The notes under the pieces: model-generated
Seen by the model: the letters and a program-made list of their open reading frames with translations, nothing else
The model's database searches: none
What the model was told of the DNA's origin: nothing
Assembly: GCA_048201975.1 (NCBI GenBank)
Contig: DBFBGQ010000064.1
Span: forward strand, 1-29,185
Direction: 5' to 3'
DNA: 29,185 bases
Source of the DNA: Egerieenecus sp048201975
GTDB lineage: Bacteria; Bacillota; Clostridia; Christensenellales; Aristaeellaceae
Shown: positions 7,501 through 15,069 of the stretch, piece after piece
Numbering within the stretch: position 1 is the first letter of the stretch
Layout: the number at the start of each line of letters is the position of its first letter
Program-made: the position numbers and the translations under genes

Positions 7501-8481
7501 TTACTTGCGCAGGGTGATGACCACGTGGCGGTTGGGCTCCTCCCCCTCGCTGTGGGTATCCACCTGCTCATTGGCCTGCAGGGCGCTGTGCAGAATGCGC
7601 CGCTCATAGGGATTCATGGGCTCCAGGCTCACCTTGCGCCCGGTGCGGATGGCGCGGTTGGCCATGCGGTTGGCCAGGCGCGCCAGGGCTTCCTCGCGCT
7701 TCGCGCGGTAGTTCTCCGTGTCCAGCGTCACGCGGGTGTAACCCTCCTGCCCGCGGTTGACGCGCAGGCTGGTCAGATACTGCAGGGCGTCCAGCGTCTC
7801 TCCCCGCCGGCCGATGAGGATGCCCAGGGTATCTCCGGTCATGTTGGCGAACACGTTCCCTTCCTGATCCGTGCCCACCTCCACCTGCACCTCCACGCCC
7901 ATCAGCCGCGTCAGCTCCTGAAGGAAGGCCAGCGCCCGGCCAGGCGCACTGTCAGCCTCCACCTGCTCGGCGGGGATCATGGTCACGACGGGCTTTTCCA
8001 GAGGTTGCACCGGGGGCTTGGGCGCGGGCTTGGAGGCGGGCTTCTCCGCCTCGGCCCGCTTCTCCTGCTTGGGGGCGGGCTTGGCCTTGGGCGCGCGCTC
8101 CTGCTTGGGGGCAGGCTTGGCCTTGGGCTGGTGCTCAGCCTTGGGAGCTTCCTGCTTCGGTTCAGCCTTGGGAGCTTCCTGCTTGGGCTCGGCCTTGGGG
8201 GCAGGCTTGGCCTCCTGCTTGGACTCCTGCCGGGGAGGCTTCTCCTGCCGGGGAGCGGGCTTGGACTTGGGCTCGTCGTTCAGCACGGCCAGCGGGTCCG
8301 CCTCCTCCTCCTTGATGGTCAGGCGCACCTTGGCCTGGCGGGAGCCAAACAGGCCGAACAGGCCCTTGCTGCCCTCCTCGAGCACGTCGATGGTCACGTC
8401 GCTAATGGATGCGCCGAGCTTCTCCAGGCCGGCGGAAATGGCTTCTTCAATGGTTTTTGCGCTGGATTCATAGCTTTTCAT
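7501..8481 (-). CDS. jag: RNA-binding protein Jag/KhpB (SpoIIIJ-associated)
   Basis: The 326-residue protein has three parts. An N-terminal Jag-N domain (1-55) contains SAKTIEEAI and KGLFGLFG. A long low-complexity linker (about 65-165) is rich in Lys, Pro, Ala, Glu and Gln. A C-terminal KH domain has the loop IGRRGETL (about 223-230), followed by an R3H domain with NPYERRILHSAL (290-301). Jag/KhpB (EloR) binds RNA, works with KhpA and affects cell elongation; it is encoded next to the YidC insertase. The ATG overlaps the yidC stop by four bases (ATGA). The linker is long for the family. Last gene of the rpmH operon. Confidence 0.95.
   Translation of the reverse strand: MKSYESSAKTIEEAISAGLEKLGASISDVTIDVLEEGSKGLFGLFGSRQAKVRLTIKEEEADPLAVLNDEPKSKPAPRQEKPPRQESKQEAKPAPKAEPKQEAPKAEPKQEAPKAEHQPKAKPAPKQERAPKAKPAPKQEKRAEAEKPASKPAPKPPVQPLEKPVVTMIPAEQVEADSAPGRALAFLQELTRLMGVEVQVEVGTDQEGNVFANMTGDTLGILIGRRGETLDALQYLTSLRVNRGQEGYTRVTLDTENYRAKREEALARLANRMANRAIRTGRKVSLEPMNPYERRILHSALQANEQVDTHSEGEEPNRHVVITLRK
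8002..8274 (-). repeat. Degenerate repeats encoding the Jag linker
   Basis: This part of jag encodes repeated PKAEPKQEA and PKAKPAPKQE blocks. At DNA level, near-identical copies of a 30-base unit (ccttgggagcttcctgcttgg type) occur back to back at about 8139-8200. The encoded segment is highly charged and disordered in character. Confidence 0.8.
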
Positions 8482-9461
8482 TTGACTGTGCCCTCCCCGA
8501 TGGTCGCTTCCCGCTTTTCCTTATTGTCCAGGTACCAGTTGATGCCCACGTTCTGCACCGCGGCGATGATGTTGCCCATCACCCAGTACAGGGAGAAGGC
8601 CGCGTTGTAGCTGGAGCAGATGAACAGAGAGAAAATGGGGAAGAACCACTTCATAAAGTTGCCGGTGCCGGCCGCCTGCTGGTTCTCCGCGCCCGCGGGC
8701 TGCGTGGGCTGGAGAATGGTCATCAGGTACTGGGTGACCGCCGCCAGAATGGGCAGGATGAAGAAGCCGTTGTACATGGTCTTCAGGTCCACCTGGGTCA
8801 GCAGCAGATTGAAGCTCCAGCCGGGAACGTTGGAGGTGGCGGTAACGTACTCGGGCATTTTTTCCATGTAGGCATAGATGGCCTGCACGGTGCCCTGAAG
8901 GTTATTGGCAAAGTCGTAAGCAATCTCGGTGGGCAGCGCGACGCCCTGGGCGGTGAGCGCGTTGTAGGCGTTCTGCCAGATGTCCGCCGGGATCAGCTGG
9001 AGGCTGTTCAGGTCCGGCCAGGCGGCCGCGAAGGGGCTGTCGGGCATCCAGAGGTTTTTCACCCACAGCCAGCCCTCCATCACAGGCGTCTGCCCCTGGA
9101 GAATGGTAAACACCTGGTTCACCATCTGCTCGTTGGCGATGATGCGCAGCGCCGTCCACATGGCGAACAGGATGGGCAGCGTCAGCAGCATGGGCAAGCA
9201 GCTGGAGAGGGGGTTGATCTTCTCCTTTTTGTACAGCTCGGACATTTTCCGGTTGAGCTTTTCCTTGTCGTTGGCGTATTTCTTTTGCAGCGCGGCCAGC
9301 TGGGGCTGCAGCTTGGTGGTCTTGCGCATGCTCACCCGGCTCTTGTAGTCGAAGGGGAACAGCACGATGCGCAGCAGCAGCGTGAAGACGACGATGGACC
9401 AGCCGTAGTTGCCGATGACGGTGTTGATGCCGTCCAGGATGCCTTTGAGGAACTCGTTCAT
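8478..9461 (-). CDS. yidC: Membrane protein insertase YidC/SpoIIIJ/OxaA
   Basis: The 327-residue protein inserts and folds membrane proteins, alone or with SecYEG. The first helix (about 20-38) contains Arg31 in FTLLLRIVLFP, the conserved basic residue of the hydrophilic groove. A charged cytoplasmic coiled hairpin follows (45-82, rich in Lys and Gln), then helices near 86-105, 208-235 and 255-305. There is no signal peptide or lipobox, unlike Bacillus SpoIIIJ. The segment between the second and third helices (about 120-205) is a comparatively long extracytoplasmic loop. ATG at 9461 is preceded by AGGAGGG inside the end of yidD, six bases away from it by gene boundaries. It overlaps jag by four bases. 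Confidence 0.96.
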   Translation of the reverse strand: MNEFLKGILDGINTVIGNYGWSIVVFTLLLRIVLFPFDYKSRVSMRKTTKLQPQLAALQKKYANDKEKLNRKMSELYKKEKINPLSSCLPMLLTLPILFAMWTALRIIANEQMVNQVFTILQGQTPVMEGWLWVKNLWMPDSPFAAAWPDLNSLQLIPADIWQNAYNALTAQGVALPTEIAYDFANNLQGTVQAIYAYMEKMPEYVTATSNVPGWSFNLLLTQVDLKTMYNGFFILPILAAVTQYLMTILQPTQPAGAENQQAAGTGNFMKWFFPIFSLFICSSYNAAFSLYWVMGNIIAAVQNVGINWYLDNKEKREATIGEGTVK

Positions 9462-9467
9462 GCGGGT

Positions 9468-9707
9468 TTATTCCCTCCTAAAGGTTACAAGTGGATCTTC
9501 GGGCACGGGGTCATAGCCGCCCTTGCTGAAAGGATTGCAGCGCAAAACCCGCCAGGCCGCCATCAGTCCCCCCCTGAGCGCCCCATAGCGGGTGATGGCC
9601 GTCACCGCATAGGACGAGCAGGTGGGGATGTAGCGGCAGCAGGGCGGTTTTCGCGGGCTGATTTGCCGCCGGTAAAACCGGATGCAGGCCAACAGAAAGC
9701 GCTTCAT
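9468..9707 (-). CDS. yidD: Membrane protein insertion efficiency factor YidD
   Basis: A 79-residue protein with the YidD pattern: FYRRQISP near the N-terminus, the cysteine-rich CCRYIPTCSSYA (about 22-33), then RGGLMAAWRVLRCNPFSKGGYDPVP. YidD is a small amphipathic membrane-associated protein that assists insertion by YidC. The ATG at 9707 overlaps the rnpA stop by four bases (ATGA). A longer frame upstream merely runs through rnpA and has no family similarity. It lies in its usual place between rnpA and yidC. Confidence 0.95.
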   Translation of the reverse strand: MKRFLLACIRFYRRQISPRKPPCCRYIPTCSSYAVTAITRYGALRGGLMAAWRVLRCNPFSKGGYDPVPEDPLVTFRRE

Positions 9708-10048
9708 TGGGCACGATTCCCTTCCTTGAGCACCCCTTGCTTGCGGATGAGATACCGCATGCTTTTTTCCAGGGACTGGAAGGTGGCCTCCGCGGCGGAA
9801 GGTCTGGCTACGAACACGTACAGGCCGTTTTTCACATCCCCCAAATAGGGCCGAAAGCATTCCCGCAGGCGGCGCTTGGTACGGTTGCGTACCACGGCGT
9901 TGCCCACCTTTTTGCTGACGGAAAAACCCACCCGCAGCCCTTTGCCCTTGGCATAGAGCATGACCAGGTCCTTACAGGCAGCGCTCTTTCCGCGACGGTA
10001 CACGTACTGGAACTGCCCGTTTTTTTGCAGCCGATAGCGTCTTTCCAT
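9704..10048 (-). CDS. rnpA: Ribonuclease P protein component
   Basis: A 114-residue basic protein that binds the RNase P RNA and helps it recognise the 5' leader of pre-tRNA. It carries the signature FSVSKKVGNAVVRNRTKRRL with RNR and KRRLRE (about 57-78) and begins MERRYRLQKN, typical for RnpA. The start is ATG 10048, with GAGAGGAAAAGG about five bases upstream; the longer frame to 10174 lacks homology. It follows rpmH by 163 bases, longer than usual, and overlaps yidD by four bases. Confidence 0.96.
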   Translation of the reverse strand: MERRYRLQKNGQFQYVYRRGKSAACKDLVMLYAKGKGLRVGFSVSKKVGNAVVRNRTKRRLRECFRPYLGDVKNGLYVFVARPSAAEATFQSLEKSMRYLIRKQGVLKEGNRAQ

Positions 10049-10102
10049 GGTGCCTTTTCCTCTCGTGGAACGTGGTTGATCCCTTGCCGAATTCCCGGTG
10101 CC

Positions 10103-10155
10103 GGGGACGGACGCCGTCCCCATGATGTAGGAAAAGCCCGACCCTACGGACGGGC
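10103..10155. repeat. REP-like palindromic element between rpmH and rnpA
   Basis: Two adjacent stem-loops: GGGGACGG/CCGTCCCC (10103-10110 with 10114-10121, 3-base loop) and GCCCG/CGGGC (10136-10140 with 10151-10155). GTAGG and CCTAC also pair across the second one. Short GC-rich palindromes of the GGGGACGG type are familiar as dispersed intergenic repeats in clostridial genomes, but only one copy is seen here. It accounts for the stretched rpmH-rnpA spacing. Confidence 0.5.
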
Positions 10156-10211
10156 GGGCTCTATCCACAAACAATGATGCGGGGGCCGCGATTTGATTCC
10201 CTGCCGGGAAA

Positions 10212-10346
10212 TCAGACCGTCAGCACCTTGCGGCCGCGGCGGCGGCGGGCAGCCAGCACCCGGCGGCCGTTCTTGGTGGACATACGGGCGCGGAAGCCGT
10301 GCACCTTGCTGCGCTGACGCTTCTTGGGCTGATACGTGCGGAACAT
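10212..10346 (-). CDS. rpmH: 50S ribosomal protein L34
   Basis: A 44-residue, highly basic protein reading MFRTYQPKKRQRSK, then KNGRRVLAARRRRGRKVLTV at the C-terminus, the canonical L34 sequence. L34 is a component of the large ribosomal subunit. ATG at 10346 is preceded by AAAGGAG with a 10-base spacer. It leads the rnpA-yidD-yidC-jag operon from a strong promoter about 95 bases upstream. Usually dnaA and the replication origin lie on the far side of rpmH; here malic enzyme does. Confidence 0.97.
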   Translation of the reverse strand: MFRTYQPKKRQRSKVHGFRARMSTKNGRRVLAARRRRGRKVLTV

Positions 10347-10390
10347 TTGGTCAACACTCCTTTGCTATCCCATTGTGTATGTTGCGGGTT

Positions 10391-10415
10391 CTGTCCCATC
10401 GGGGGACAGTCCCCC
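10391..10415 (-). promoter_or_regulatory. Two mutually exclusive hairpins in rpmH leader
   Basis: In the rpmH 5' leader GGGGAC-1-GTCCCC (10402-10407 with 10409-10414) competes with CTGTCCC-5-GGGACAG (10391-10397 with 10403-10409). They share 10403-10407 and 10409, so only one can form. This could be a regulatory switch or just a dispersed palindromic repeat of the TGTCCC type. Confidence 0.4.
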
Positions 10416-10439
10416 TCCGTACTACAAAACAGCCTTTAC

Positions 10440-10468
10440 AGTATACCCGTGCGGGTGGCAATTGTCAA
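10440..10468 (-). promoter_or_regulatory. Sigma-A promoter for rpmH operon
   Basis: Minus strand TTGACA (10463-10468), 17-base spacer, TATACT (10440-10445). The -35 is perfect and the -10 matches 5 of 6. The leader to the rpmH start is about 87 bases. Confidence 0.9.
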
Positions 10469-10554
10469 GGGGTCGAAGCGGTCAAAAACCGCCGCCGCTG
10501 AAAAATTTCCAGGATCCGCTTTCCGCCCCGCCGGCTGCTCCCCCGGCAGACGGC

Positions 10555-11727
10555 TTACTTTCTGGCCACGCCGGTCTCCCGGGCCGCGGCCATGACCGCC
10601 TGGGCCACCGCTTGGGCCACGCGCTTGTCCAGGGCGTCGGGCAGGATATGCTGATCGGACAGCCCGTCCGCCGCCGCCAGCTCCGCCAAGGCGTGGGAGG
10701 CGGCCATCTTCATTTCCTCGTTGATGCACCGGGCGCGGCAGTCCAGTGCTCCGCGGAAGATGCCGGGGAAGGCCAGCACGTTGTTGATCTGGTTGGGGAA
10801 ATCGCTGCGTCCGGTCCCCACCACCTTGGCGCCCGCGGCCAGCGCCTGATCCGGCATGATCTCCGGCGTGGGGTTGGCCATGGCGAACACAATGGGGTCC
10901 GCCGCCATGGAGCGGACCATCTCCTGGCTGACCACCCCGGGTGCGGACACGCCGATAAATACATCTGCGCCCTGCATGGCGTCCGCCAGCGTGCCCCGAA
11001 GATGATGCCGGTTGGTGACCGCAGCCATTTCCGCCTGAGCGGGGTTCAGCTCCGTCATGCCCTGGTCGATAATGCCGAAGCGGTCCACCAGGATCAGCTC
11101 CCGCACGCCCAGGTTCATCAGGTGCCTGGCGATGGCGATGCCCGCCGAGCCCGCGCCGTTGAGCACCACGCGCGCCTCGGCCATGTCCCGGCCGGTAATT
11201 TTCAGGGCGTTGAGCAGCGCCGCGGCCACCACGATGGCGGTGCCGTGCTGATCGTCATGGAACACGGGAATGTCGCAGACCTCTTTGAGCCGGCGCTCAA
11301 TTTCAAAGCACCGGGGAGCGGCGATATCCTCCAGGTTGATGCCGCCGAAGCTCCCCGCCAGCAGGCTCACCGTGCGAACGATCTCGTCGGTATCCTTGGA
11401 GCGAATGCACAGGGGAAAGGCATCCACGTCGGCAAATGCCTTGAACAGGGCGCACTTGCCCTCCATCACCGGCATGCCGGCTTCCGGGCCGATATCCCCC
11501 AGCCCCAGCACCGCGGTGCCGTCGGTGACCACGGCCACCAGGTTGGCCCGGCGGGTCAGCTCGTAGGACTTTTCCACATCCTTCTGGATCTCCAGGCAGG
11601 GTTCCGCCACGCCGGGGGTATAGGCCAGAGAAAGATCCTCCCGGCTGGTAATGGGCGCGCGGGAGATGACCTCGATCTTGCCCCGCCATTCATAATGCTT
11701 CTGCAGGGACGCTTCACGAATGTTCAT
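10555..11727 (-). CDS. NAD(P)-dependent malic enzyme
   Basis: A 390-residue malic enzyme of the short bacterial type, which oxidatively decarboxylates malate to pyruvate in the cytosol. Visible motifs are YTPGVAEP (36-43, catalytic Tyr), TDGTAVLGLGDIG (68-80), EGKCALFK with catalytic Lys91, the metal site around FHDDQHGTA (156-164), and the Rossmann loop NGAGSAGIA (190-198). I choose ATG 11727, because GAGGTGA just upstream gives a ribosome-binding site about six bases away; the in-frame GTG at 11736 lies inside that site. It sits 10 bases downstream of yqeY and is probably cotranscribed. The cofactor (NAD or NADP) cannot be decided by eye. Confidence 0.93.
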   Translation of the reverse strand: MNIREASLQKHYEWRGKIEVISRAPITSREDLSLAYTPGVAEPCLEIQKDVEKSYELTRRANLVAVVTDGTAVLGLGDIGPEAGMPVMEGKCALFKAFADVDAFPLCIRSKDTDEIVRTVSLLAGSFGGINLEDIAAPRCFEIERRLKEVCDIPVFHDDQHGTAIVVAAALLNALKITGRDMAEARVVLNGAGSAGIAIARHLMNLGVRELILVDRFGIIDQGMTELNPAQAEMAAVTNRHHLRGTLADAMQGADVFIGVSAPGVVSQEMVRSMAADPIVFAMANPTPEIMPDQALAAGAKVVGTGRSDFPNQINNVLAFPGIFRGALDCRARCINEEMKMAASHALAELAAADGLSDQHILPDALDKRVAQAVAQAVMAAARETGVARK

Positions 11728-11737
11728 GGCGCTCACC

Positions 11738-12184
11738 TCACTGCAGGCGGCTGGTCAGCACCTGGTTCACCAGGGCGCTGTCCGCCTTGCCCTTGACCCT
11801 GGGCATCAGGGTTTTCATGATCATGCCCTTCTCCTTGGCCGTGGGCGCGGAAAGGTTCAATTCCGCCAGCACCTGGTCCACCGCCGCGGCGATCTCCTCC
11901 CGGTCCATCATGCGCGGGGCAAACTCCTGGTACACGGCAATGCGCGCGGCATTCTCCTGCCGCACGTCCTCCCGGTCCGCCGGGGCAGTCTCGATGGCTT
12001 CCTGGCACTGCTTGATCTCCTTGAGCACCACGGCGTTTTCCTCTTCCTCGGTCAGGTCGGCCCGCTTGTCGATGGCCTTGTTCTTCAGCGCGCTCAGGAG
12101 CATGGAAAGGGACTCCTTGCGCTCCTTGTTTTTCTCCTTCATGGCCTGCATCATCGCGGCGCGAACCGCGTCAATCTTAGACAA
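11738..12184 (-). CDS. yqeY: GatB/YqeY domain protein
   Basis: A 148-residue all-helical protein of the YqeY family, related to the tRNA-binding tail of GatB. Typical features are the N-terminal MMQAMKEKNKERKESLSMLL, a central AIDKRADLTEEEE, and the glycine-containing C-terminal end KTLMPRVKGKADSALVNQVL. Its role is not settled; the fold suggests contact with tRNA. The start is TTG at 12184: AAAGGA is nine bases upstream and an in-frame stop lies three codons before it, so no longer version is possible. It has its own promoter (12218-12246), divergent from rlmA, and precedes the malic enzyme gene. Confidence 0.92.
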   Translation of the reverse strand: MSKIDAVRAAMMQAMKEKNKERKESLSMLLSALKNKAIDKRADLTEEEENAVVLKEIKQCQEAIETAPADREDVRQENAARIAVYQEFAPRMMDREEIAAAVDQVLAELNLSAPTAKEKGMIMKTLMPRVKGKADSALVNQVLTSRLQ

Positions 12185-12217
12185 ATGCGCTCATCCTTTC
12201 TTTCTCGGCATGGGAAT

Positions 12218-12246
12218 AGTTTACTCCATGCGCCGGGCTTTGTCTA
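12218..12246 (-). promoter_or_regulatory. Promoter for yqeY-malic enzyme
   Basis: Minus strand TAGACA (12241-12246), 17-base spacer, TAAACT (12218-12223): 5 of 6 and 4 of 6 consensus matches. Its -35 box overlaps that of the divergent rlmA promoter in the palindrome GTCTAGAC (12242-12249). Confidence 0.65.
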
Positions 12247-12273
12247 GACTTTGCGACCGAAAACAGGTATACT
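12245..12273 (+). promoter_or_regulatory. Promoter for rlmA
   Basis: TAGACT (12245-12250), 17-base spacer, TATACT (12268-12273). The leader is only about 20 bases, so the ribosome-binding site AGGAGG (12285-12290) lies almost at the transcript start. Confidence 0.65.
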
Positions 12274-12298
12274 GGGAGCACAAGAGGAGGTCATGCCC

Positions 12299-13141
12299 AT
12301 GCAATCCAAGCGGGACCGGCTGTTCCAGGCGGCGGAAGCGCTGCGCGCCCTGTGCTGCCCCATCTGCGGCCTGCCCCTGGCCCGACAGGGGGAAGGCTTC
12401 GCCTGCCCCGGCGGGCATACCCGGGACGTGCACCGGAAGGGCTACGTCCACCTGCTGCGCCGCCCCCATCCCAGCTATTACGATCAGGCGCTTTTCGATG
12501 CCCGGCGGCAGGTATTCGACGCCGGATGCTACCTGCCTGTGCTGGAGGCGGCGGAAGCGCTGCTGCCCCAGGCGGAGCAACGCATCCTGGATGCCGGCTG
12601 CGGGGAAGGCTACTACCTGAGCGAGCTGCTGGCCCGGCACACCGGGTGGCAGGGAGCCGGGTTGGACATCAGCAAGGAAGCCATCGAGAAGGCCACGGAC
12701 CGGCCCTGCCAGGCGCTCTGGTGCGTGGGCGATCTGGGCCGCCTGCCCTTTGCGGACGGCGCCTTCACCGCGGTGCTGGACGTGCTGTCCCCCGCCAACT
12801 ACGGGGAATTCCGCCGCGTGCTGGCCCCCGGAGGCCGGCTGATCAAGGTCTATCCCGGCGCGGAATACCTGCGGGAGCTCCGGGAAGCCCGGAGCATGCC
12901 TCCCTATGCGGACGCGGAGGTGGACGCCTATCTCTCCGCGCACTGCCGGGTGGAAGCCCGGCGGCACGTGTACGCCCGCATCCCTGTGACCCCCGCGCTG
13001 TGGCGCGCCTTCGTGTGGATGACGCCCCTGAATCAGGACCTCTCCCCGGAAGAAAAGGAGGCCCTGGCATCCCGCCCGGGGGATGCGGTAACCCTGGATC
13101 TGCGCCTTGCCGCGGGCGTCTTCGAAGGCACAGATAGATAA
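12299..13141 (+). CDS. rlmA: 23S rRNA (guanine-N1)-methyltransferase, RlmA family
   Basis: A 280-residue SAM-dependent methyltransferase. The N-terminal zinc ribbon reads C20-x2-C23-x12-C36-x3-H40, the same spacing as E. coli RlmA, which methylates G745 of 23S rRNA; Gram-positive relatives (TlrB/RlmAII) act on G748. The Rossmann core has ILDAGCGEGYY (about 97-107), a ligand Asp in GLDISKEAI, and the family DVLSP motif near 162-166. I choose ATG 12299, eight bases after AGGAGG; ATG 12293 is only two bases from it. Transcribed alone from its own promoter and ended by a strong terminator. Which of the two guanines is modified is not decided. Confidence 0.92.
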   Translation: MQSKRDRLFQAAEALRALCCPICGLPLARQGEGFACPGGHTRDVHRKGYVHLLRRPHPSYYDQALFDARRQVFDAGCYLPVLEAAEALLPQAEQRILDAGCGEGYYLSELLARHTGWQGAGLDISKEAIEKATDRPCQALWCVGDLGRLPFADGAFTAVLDVLSPANYGEFRRVLAPGGRLIKVYPGAEYLRELREARSMPPYADAEVDAYLSAHCRVEARRHVYARIPVTPALWRAFVWMTPLNQDLSPEEKEALASRPGDAVTLDLRLAAGVFEGTDR

Positions 13142-13190
13142 ACCCCCGCCGGAGGGGAGGGAATGCCCCTCCCGCTCCGGCGGGGGTTTT
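13141..13190. terminator. Strong terminator after rlmA (bidirectional with typA)
   Basis: AACCCCCGCCGGAG (13141-13154) pairs perfectly with 13175-13188, and an inner GGGAGGG/CCCTCCC arm extends the stem. TTTTCT follows on the plus strand. It lies between convergent rlmA and typA, so it may act on both. Confidence 0.9.
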
Positions 13191-13206
13191 CTGGGTGAAG
13201 CGCCGC

Positions 13207-15030
13207 TCAGGCGTTGCTTTGCCGGTTGGAGCGGGCGCGCTGATTGTGGTCCAGGATCCGCTTGCGCATGCGCAGGTTCTTGGGGGTGATCTCCAGCAGC
13301 TCGTCGTCGTCGATAAATTCCAGGCATTCCTCCAGGGTCAGGGGATGCACGGAGATCAGCCGCATGGCATCCTCGGAGGCGGAAGCGTTGCGCATGTTGG
13401 TCACATGCTTCTGCTTGCAGATGTTCACCACCAGGTCGTCCGGGCGGGCGTTCTGGCCGCAGATCATGCCCATGTAGACTTCCTGGCCCGCGCCAACAAA
13501 CAGGGAGCCCCGCTCCTGGGCGTAGAACAGGCCGTAGGAGGAGCTGACCCCGGTCTCAAAGCAGACCAGCGCGCCCACGTTGCGGTGCGGAATGTCCCCC
13601 TTCACCGGCTCGTAGCGCTCAAAGCTGGAGGACATGATGCCCTCGCCCCGGGTGTCGGTCATGAACTCGCTCCGGTAGCCGAACAGGCCGCGTGACGGCA
13701 CCAGGAACTCCATGCGCACCCGGTCCAGGCCGCTCATGTGCTCCAGCACGCCCCGGCGGCGGCCAATCTTCTCAATCACCGCGCCCGCGCTGGCCTGGGG
13801 CGTATCCACCACCAGGCGCTCGATGGGCTCGCACTTCACGCCGTCAATCTCCTGGTAAATGACCTGTGGCTTGCTGACCGCAAACTCATAGCCCTGGCGG
13901 CGCATGTTTTCAATCAGGATGGACAGATGCAATTCGCCCCGTCCGCACACCTCAAAAGCGTCGGTGGAGTCCGTGTCGTTCACCCGCAGGGATACGTCCG
14001 TCTGCAATTCGCGCATGAGGCGGGCGCGCAGGTGACGGCTGGTGACATATTGACCCTCCCGGCCCGCGAAGGGGCTGTCGTTCACCTGGAAGGTCATGGT
14101 CACCGTGGGCTCGGAGATCTTCACAAAGGGCAGCCCTTCCACCCGGGCAGGGTCGCAGACCGTGTCGCCAATGGAGATATCCTCCATGCCGCACAGAGCC
14201 ACGATATCGCCCATGCTGACTTCCTCGGCCGGAACGCGCTTGAGCCCGTCGTACTGGAACAGGCCGTTTAACCGCCACATGGGGCTGGTCACACCGGTTT
14301 CCAGGTTGGTGTGGATGACGTTCATGCCGGAGCGGAACACGCCGCGGGTGATGCGGCCTACGCCGATGCGGCCCACATATTCGTTGTAATCAATGGTGGA
14401 GATGAGCACCTGCGCAGGGCCCTCCACGTCGCCCTCGGGGGCGGGGATGTATTGCAGGATGGCGTCAAAGAGGGGCCGCAGGTCCTGTCCGGGCTGCTCC
14501 AGGTCCAGGGTGGCGGTACCCTTGCGGGCGCTGACGTAGAGGATGGGATTCTCGATGGTGCTCTCGTCGGCCTCCAGGTCGATGAGCAGGTCGAGAATCT
14601 CCCCCACCACCTCTTCGCACCGGGCGTCGGGGCGGTCAATCTTGTTAATGACGATGAGCACCTTGAGCTTCAAATCCAGGGCCTTTTTGAGCACGAAGCG
14701 GGTCTGGGGCATGGGGCCTTCAAAGCTGTCCACCAGCAGCAGCACGCCGTCCACCATTTTCAGCACCCGCTCCACCTCGCCGCCGAAATCCGCGTGGCCG
14801 GGAGTATCCACAATGTTGATCTTGGTGCCGTTGTAGTGCACGGCGGTGTTTTTGGACAGGATGGTGATGCCGCGCTCCCGCTCGATGTCGTTGGAGTCCA
14901 TGACCCGGTCCACCACCTGCTGGTTCTCCCGGTACACGCCGCCCTGCTTGAGCATCTGGTCCACCAGGGTGGTCTTGCCATGGTCCACGTGGGCGATGAT
15001 GGCAATGCTGCGAATATCTTCACGAATCAT
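13207..15030 (-). CDS. typA: Translational GTPase TypA/BipA
   Basis: A 607-residue ribosome-binding GTPase of the EF-G family, involved in ribosome assembly and stress response. The G domain has HVDHGKTT (14-21), the RGITI switch I sequence (about 53-57), DTPGHADF (75-82) and NKIDRPDA (about 128-135). The TypA-specific C-terminus (about 400-600) includes GRGELHLSILIENMRRQGYE and GLFGYRSEFMTDTRG. ATG at 15030 is preceded by AGAGGA. The length is normal for the family. It is 39 bases downstream of prfC, likely in one operon. Confidence 0.97.
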   Translation of the reverse strand: MIREDIRSIAIIAHVDHGKTTLVDQMLKQGGVYRENQQVVDRVMDSNDIERERGITILSKNTAVHYNGTKINIVDTPGHADFGGEVERVLKMVDGVLLLVDSFEGPMPQTRFVLKKALDLKLKVLIVINKIDRPDARCEEVVGEILDLLIDLEADESTIENPILYVSARKGTATLDLEQPGQDLRPLFDAILQYIPAPEGDVEGPAQVLISTIDYNEYVGRIGVGRITRGVFRSGMNVIHTNLETGVTSPMWRLNGLFQYDGLKRVPAEEVSMGDIVALCGMEDISIGDTVCDPARVEGLPFVKISEPTVTMTFQVNDSPFAGREGQYVTSRHLRARLMRELQTDVSLRVNDTDSTDAFEVCGRGELHLSILIENMRRQGYEFAVSKPQVIYQEIDGVKCEPIERLVVDTPQASAGAVIEKIGRRRGVLEHMSGLDRVRMEFLVPSRGLFGYRSEFMTDTRGEGIMSSSFERYEPVKGDIPHRNVGALVCFETGVSSSYGLFYAQERGSLFVGAGQEVYMGMICGQNARPDDLVVNICKQKHVTNMRNASASEDAMRLISVHPLTLEECLEFIDDDELLEITPKNLRMRKRILDHNQRARSNRQSNA

Positions 15031-15069
15031 TAATGCAATTCCTCTTTTCTTTCAGGGAGCGACGGGCGC

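Noticed and set aside
10161..10169. CTATCCACA, close to a DnaA box near rpmH
   Set aside because: A single copy with one mismatch and no AT-rich unwinding region; not enough for an origin.
12221..13327. 368-codon minus-strand frame opposite rlmA
   Set aside because: The plus strand encodes a complete RlmA with its zinc ribbon and promoter; the antisense frame has no family features.
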